Shown here in pieces: positions 59,721-64,000 of a stretch of DNA of 64,000 nt. This stretch comes from Pectobacterium fontis. GTDB taxonomy: Bacteria; Pseudomonadota; Gammaproteobacteria; Enterobacterales; Enterobacteriaceae. Every line of letters starts with the position of its first letter. Within the stretch, counting starts at the first letter, position 1. The translations under genes were made by a program, and so were the position numbers. The notes beneath the pieces are model-generated. The model saw nothing but the letters and a program-made list of their open reading frames with translations. It was not told the DNA's origin and made no database searches. The stretch covers positions 110,293 through 174,292 of the forward strand of contig NZ_JSXC01000030.1 in assembly GCF_000803215.1 (NCBI RefSeq), written 5' to 3'.

Positions 59721-60470
59721 ATGAACAGTCTTGTGGGGATTCTGGGCGGAATGGGGCCGGGCGCTACCGTCGATGCAATGCAAAAACTGATCAAAAACAC
59801 GCCGGCGTATCGGGATCAAGACCATATTCCGATGATTGCAGTTTCTATTCCTGATATTCCAGACAGAACACAGTGCATACTCCAGCACAGCGCTTCACCG
59901 CTGGGTAAAATGCTGCAATATATGAAAATTCTCGAAAATGCAGGCGCTGAATGCATCATTATCCCGTGTAACACCGCACACTATTGGTTCAATGAATTAA
60001 AACAACAGTGCCGTGCAGAAATGATCAGCATTATCGATGTAACCTGCCAGGCGATTAAGCATGCCAACACCACACGCGTCGGCCTGCTAGCGACCACAGC
60101 AACGGTCAAAGCGAGAATCTATCAAGACAATTTGCTCGTCGATAATATTGAATGCTACACGCCAGATGAGGCTGACCAGCATCAGGTTATGGAAAGTATC
60201 TACGCCTATAAATCCGGTGATATTATCGGCGCCTATAGCATCCTGTCACCGATAAAAGATCGCCTGTTACAGTCTGGCGTCGAGAAAATTATTCTGGGTT
60301 GCACCGAACTGCCCCTGATTCTGGAACGAGAAGTCGAAACGTCGCCGCAACACTATGTCGATGCTACGGAAGAGTTAATTAAGAAAACGGTCGAGTGGTA
60401 TTTTACTCACCGCCCAGCCAGTACTGGCGACACAATTCAGCCTCGGGTGTTCCGGCCTCAGCCTGCTTGA
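59721..60470 (+). CDS. Aspartate/glutamate racemase family protein
   Basis: A 249-residue cofactor-independent racemase with two catalytic cysteines: Cys83 in IIPCNTAHYW and Cys194 in GCTELPLILE, plus the LGGMGPGATVDAM opening. Such enzymes interconvert L- and D-aspartate or glutamate, or act broadly as E. coli YgeA does. It is divergent from a LysR gene and near a DAACS symporter, suggesting use or balancing of D-amino acids taken up from outside. Substrate not settled by sequence. Confidence 0.85.
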   Translation: MNSLVGILGGMGPGATVDAMQKLIKNTPAYRDQDHIPMIAVSIPDIPDRTQCILQHSASPLGKMLQYMKILENAGAECIIIPCNTAHYWFNELKQQCRAEMISIIDVTCQAIKHANTTRVGLLATTATVKARIYQDNLLVDNIECYTPDEADQHQVMESIYAYKSGDIIGAYSILSPIKDRLLQSGVEKIILGCTELPLILEREVETSPQHYVDATEELIKKTVEWYFTHRPASTGDTIQPRVFRPQPA

Positions 60471-60790
60471 GGAGCGATACGGTTTTGCGGAGAGATTACC
60501 TCATTGCCAGAATCCTACATATACAGAGTGTGGCTGACGCCGAACATCACTGGGTTATCTACAGCGATCAGGTGGCATGAGGTAAAGTTCTGAGAGCAAC
60601 AGGAGGCTTAAACCCCACTGATTTTGCTAGTATTTTTATATCGAAACTCTAAGTTCATCTATTTTACATACAACCGAATATAATATTACGCTTGGTTATT
60701 ACCCGATTAGAAACTCTTTGGCTAGATTCAAATTAAGTTCATGCACATTTTACTCGCACGAATTAATCAGCCAAAGACATAAAAAGTTGC
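60471..60790. other. Intergenic junction before hsdR
   Basis: In these 320 bases the sequence turns from ordinary to AT-rich. The octamer AAGTTCAT occurs twice in the right half. No gene or integrase was seen. It is the likely left edge of the restriction locus. Confidence 0.45.
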
Positions 60791-63700
60791 TCAATTATCC
60801 ACCCACGTTTCACACTGGCCAATAACGGTAGCTACGGCATCTTCTACGCCTTCCGGCGGATATTTGTATTTTTTCAGTAGTTTTTTAACCATTCGACGCA
60901 TGCCAGCGCGTGCGGATTCTTTCTTCTGCCAGTCGATAGTGCGGTTTTTACGCAACATCTCCGTGAGTTCGTGCGTCATCGCTACTAGTTCTTTGTTTTG
61001 GTAGAAGTCTTTCACGGCTTGGGGACGGGTCAGCGCGAGATAGAATGCAAATTCTTCACCAGTCAATCCCAGCGCATCGCCTTCCGCCTGAGCAGACGCC
61101 ATATCCTTCGCCATTTTCATCAGTTCAGCGATGACTTCTTCGTTGGAGAGCATACCGTTGAGGTACGCTTTCATGGCGCGAGAAAGCATTTCCGAGAACT
61201 TTTCACTCTGGACGAGATTAGTGCGGCGATAGAGCGTCACCTGCTCGGCGAGCAGTTTTTTCAGCATCTCAACGGCAAGATTACGCTCCTTCATCCTGGC
61301 GATCTCATCGAGAAATTTTGGATCGAACAACGAGAACCCAGTGTCTACATCGGAAAACAGATTGATAACCCCATCACTTTGGATACTTGCTTTCAGTAAT
61401 TCGTTAACGCGGGCATTAATTTCTTTCAGGGACAGCGGCTTACCCTCGCCGGTGAGGCGAGTAAACAGCGTACGTACCGCCTCAAAGTAGGCGGCCTCGA
61501 ATCGCTGCTCGGCACTTATTAGCGAACGACAAAGGGATAACGCCTGACGAAGCAACATAGATTCTTTGATGAACAGATCTTTTTTGCTCGGCGCTTCGCC
61601 ATAAGCGGGTTTCGGTTCTGCGGCCATTGAATACCGAAAGTCCATGTCTTCGTGATTTGGGGTAACTTTCGGCTTATCAATAGCTGAAATAAAATTCACT
61701 CCGCCAGTAATAGTTTTGGCGCGAACAAGATCGCTATCAGTGGACAGAAACGCTGAATAGTCAAAACCGTGGAACAGGCTGCGGCAGACTTCCAATTTTT
61801 CGATAAATTTCGGCAGCGCGGTCTTGGCGACATCGGTATCACCGTAGTTGTTCTTATCGCGGTTAGTATAGGCGTTCATCGCCTGTTTTAACGCTGAGGC
61901 AATGCCGACATAATCAACAACCAGCCCGCCTTCTTTATCTTTGTAAACCCGATTGACGCGGGCAATCGCCTGCATGAGATTGTGTCCCAACATCGGTTTG
62001 TAAACATACATGGTAGCGAGCGATGGTACATCAAACCCTGTAAGCCACATATCCACCACGATGGCGATTTTCAGCGGGTCATCGTTATTCTTGAATCGGC
62101 TAGCCATCGCGTCGCGGTGGCGTTTATTGCCGATAACGCCGCGCCACTCTTCCGGATCTTTATTGCTTTCGGTCATCACCACGCCAACTTTTTCGGTCCA
62201 TTCAGGGCGTAGCTCAAGCAGCTTGCGGTAGATGCTCATTGCGATGGAGCGCGAATAACCAACTATCATCGCCTTACCAGTCAGCTCATGCTGACGGTTT
62301 TCCTCATAGTGTTGGATGATGTCATCGCACAATGCAGTGATAGTCTGTTCCGCCCCGAGGATAGACTCCATTCTGCCGAGTTCCTTTTTACTCTTTTCGA
62401 TGGCGTAGTTTTCGGCATTCTGCGCCATAATGTCGTATTCCGCGTCAATAAGCCGCAGAATGTCTTCGTCCAACTTCAGGTGGATAACGCGACTCTCATA
62501 GTAGACGGGGCGGGTCGCGCCATCTTCCACTGCCTGAGTCATATCGTAGATGTCGATATAGTTGCCGAATACTTCGATTGTGGAGCGATCTTTGTTGGAT
62601 ATCGGCGTTCCGGTGAAGCCGATGTAGGTGGCGTTGGGTAAACTATCGCGAATAATGCGTGCCGTACCGATGATCACACGACCTGTTTTCGCGTCCACTT
62701 TCTCTTCTAACCCATACTGCCCACGATGGGCTTCGTCTGCCATCACAATGATATTACGACGCTCAGAAAGTGCTTCAGATGCCTCCTCAAATTTCTGCAT
62801 GGTCGTGAAAATGATGCCGTTTGCCAGCCTTCCTGCGAGCAGTTCCTTTAAATGACCCCGGCTTTCGGCCTGCTGGGGCGTTTGGCGTAGGAACGATGCG
62901 CACCTGGCAAACTGCCCGAATAACTGCTCGTCAAGGTCGTTGCGATCTGTCAGCACTATCAGGGTCGGAGAATTTAGCGTGCTTTGTAGTAGATGGGCGT
63001 AAAATACCATCGACAGCGATTTTCCGCTGCCCTGGGTGTGCCAGAACACACCGCCTTTGCCATCTGTTGCGGTAGCCCTGCTAGTGGAAGCGACCGCTTT
63101 TCTGACAGCAAAATATTGGTGGTACGCGCCGAGGATTTTCTCGTCGCCGGAAAAGCAGATAAAATTCTTGATGATGTCGAGCAGCCGTGCTTTGTCGAAC
63201 ATCCCCTCAATGAACGTATCGAACTGGGCGTACTGCGTATTTTCGTAGCTGCCATCCTTGGTTTTCCACTCCATAAAGCGATCTTCGCCTGCCGTAATAG
63301 TTCCGGCTTTCGAGACGGCCAAGTCGCTCATAGCGAGAAAAGCGTTGTATATGAACAGAGACGGTATCTCATGCATATAGTTACGCAGTTGCAGAAATGC
63401 CTCAGAAGCGTCCGTTTCCTCACGGGAAGGTGATTTCAACTCAAAAACGACAACAGGCAAACCATTTAAGAACACGATCACATCAGGGCGTTTCTCACTA
63501 TTTTCGCAGATTGTCCATTGGTTGGAGACAGTGAATGAATTCCGATCCACATCCTCATAATCCACAAGATGAACCAACACCGCCCGCAGCTCATCTTTAT
63601 CGTAATAATTGACCGATACACCATTTTGCAGGTACCCCATAAATTGCATATTCTTCTGCTGGAATGTGCCACCCTCGATATTCCGCAGCTTGTAAATCGC

Positions 63701-63883
63701 CTCGGCAAGCGCCGCTTCCGGTAGCCTGGGATTCACCTGTTTGAGAGCAGGGAGAAGCTCGTCCATATAAAGCGGATTAGCATAGTCCCGCGTCAGCTCT
63801 GGAGCATAGATATGGTTATAGCCCAACGTGTCGCGGAACAACTCAAGACAGGCGTTTTCGTAATGAGCTTCGGTATAGGTCAT
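60791..63883 (-). CDS. hsdR: Type I restriction enzyme subunit HsdR
   Basis: HsdR is the motor and nuclease subunit of a type I restriction system, cutting DNA after ATP-driven translocation. The 1030-residue protein has the PD-ExK nuclease (RPDVIVFLNGLPVVVFELKSP, split as RPDV...ELK), then the helicase core: Walker A WHTQGSGKSLSM, DEAD-like VMADEAHRGQYG, and GFTGTPISNKD, followed by the second RecA domain and a C-terminal assembly region. AAAAAGGTAATCAG precedes ATG 63883. hsdM and hsdS are not in the window and presumably lie to the right. Confidence 0.94.
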   Translation of the reverse strand: MTYTEAHYENACLELFRDTLGYNHIYAPELTRDYANPLYMDELLPALKQVNPRLPEAALAEAIYKLRNIEGGTFQQKNMQFMGYLQNGVSVNYYDKDELRAVLVHLVDYEDVDRNSFTVSNQWTICENSEKRPDVIVFLNGLPVVVFELKSPSREETDASEAFLQLRNYMHEIPSLFIYNAFLAMSDLAVSKAGTITAGEDRFMEWKTKDGSYENTQYAQFDTFIEGMFDKARLLDIIKNFICFSGDEKILGAYHQYFAVRKAVASTSRATATDGKGGVFWHTQGSGKSLSMVFYAHLLQSTLNSPTLIVLTDRNDLDEQLFGQFARCASFLRQTPQQAESRGHLKELLAGRLANGIIFTTMQKFEEASEALSERRNIIVMADEAHRGQYGLEEKVDAKTGRVIIGTARIIRDSLPNATYIGFTGTPISNKDRSTIEVFGNYIDIYDMTQAVEDGATRPVYYESRVIHLKLDEDILRLIDAEYDIMAQNAENYAIEKSKKELGRMESILGAEQTITALCDDIIQHYEENRQHELTGKAMIVGYSRSIAMSIYRKLLELRPEWTEKVGVVMTESNKDPEEWRGVIGNKRHRDAMASRFKNNDDPLKIAIVVDMWLTGFDVPSLATMYVYKPMLGHNLMQAIARVNRVYKDKEGGLVVDYVGIASALKQAMNAYTNRDKNNYGDTDVAKTALPKFIEKLEVCRSLFHGFDYSAFLSTDSDLVRAKTITGGVNFISAIDKPKVTPNHEDMDFRYSMAAEPKPAYGEAPSKKDLFIKESMLLRQALSLCRSLISAEQRFEAAYFEAVRTLFTRLTGEGKPLSLKEINARVNELLKASIQSDGVINLFSDVDTGFSLFDPKFLDEIARMKERNLAVEMLKKLLAEQVTLYRRTNLVQSEKFSEMLSRAMKAYLNGMLSNEEVIAELMKMAKDMASAQAEGDALGLTGEEFAFYLALTRPQAVKDFYQNKELVAMTHELTEMLRKNRTIDWQKKESARAGMRRMVKKLLKKYKYPPEGVEDAVATVIGQCETWVDN

Positions 63884-63904
63884 TCTGATTACCTTTTTAC
63901 AAAT

Positions 63905-64000
63905 TTATAACGCAATTTTTGCGTTAATCTTCGTTGTTCGTTTTTGAACGACAAAATTGGTTAATTCCACAACGTCGCTGGGCGGTAAATCATCATTTAG
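63905..64000 (-). CDS. C-terminal end of an unidentified gene upstream of hsdR
   Basis: The last 31 codons of an open frame enter from the right edge and stop with TAA at 63905, 21 bases before the hsdR start. The visible part contains PPSDVVELTNFVVQKRTTK and ends NAKIAL. It is not a recognisable HsdS or HsdM tail. Spacing and strand make it the next gene upstream in the hsdR operon. Confidence 0.5.
   Translation of the reverse strand, partial: LNDDLPPSDVVELTNFVVQKRTTKINAKIAL
63909..63925. repeat. Inverted repeat before hsdR
   Basis: AACGCAA-TTT-TTGCGTT is a perfect 7-3-7 repeat at the end of the partial gene, 26 bases before hsdR. It may form an RNA hairpin tuning hsdR expression. Confidence 0.45.

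Overview
The window reads as chromosome from a soft-rot enterobacterium, most likely Pectobacterium. The left third keeps the gene order of the E. coli pdxB-usg-truA-dedA-accD-folC-dedD-cvpA-purF-ubiX region, with flk, fabB and mnmC beside it. The rest alternates conserved enterobacterial genes (amn, patA/patD, dcuB, cbl, fdhF) with metal-uptake cargo. The genus call is inference from synteny and gene content, with no sequence comparison. I saw no rRNA, tRNA, CRISPR array or insertion sequence.

Layout. 1-10270: minus-strand housekeeping block with a PurR box before cvpA. An NtrC-like site at the left edge fits argT lying just outside. 10431-15177: flk, fabB (FabR-like box) and mnmC. 15314-21642: an ABC importer operon (two ATPases, an MFS protein, a lipoprotein binding protein and a fused double permease) behind a Zur-like box. 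21788-23248: amn. 23383-25437: an AraC-type regulator divergent from an O-methyltransferase. 25546-28697: putrescine catabolism genes patA and patD. 28818-28979: a 53-residue unknown. 29244-39393: a complete hemophore system hasI-S-R-A-D-E-F with Fur boxes before hasI and hasR. 39990-43812: dcuB (FNR-type promoter), cbl and an EamA transporter.

43870-51594: a minus-strand FetMP/P19-type iron operon (FTR1 permease, P19 protein, DUF2318 membrane protein, two FtsX-type permeases, ATPase, thioredoxin-like lipoprotein), with a Fur box before FTR1. 52156-53835: a chemoreceptor. 54366-56516: fdhF with cysteine where E. coli has selenocysteine. 57268-60470: a DctA/GltP-type symporter, a LysR regulator and an Asp/Glu racemase, a likely small acidic amino acid module. 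60791-64000: hsdR and the tail of an upstream gene, the edge of a type I restriction locus running off the right side.

Functional theme: heme scavenging (has), ferrous iron uptake (FTR1/P19) and a putative zinc or opine-metallophore importer lie within about 36 kb, each behind its own metal-repressor-like site. The least described parts are the Zur-box ABC/MFS operon, the AraC/methyltransferase pair, and the symporter/LysR/racemase module with its dyad sites.
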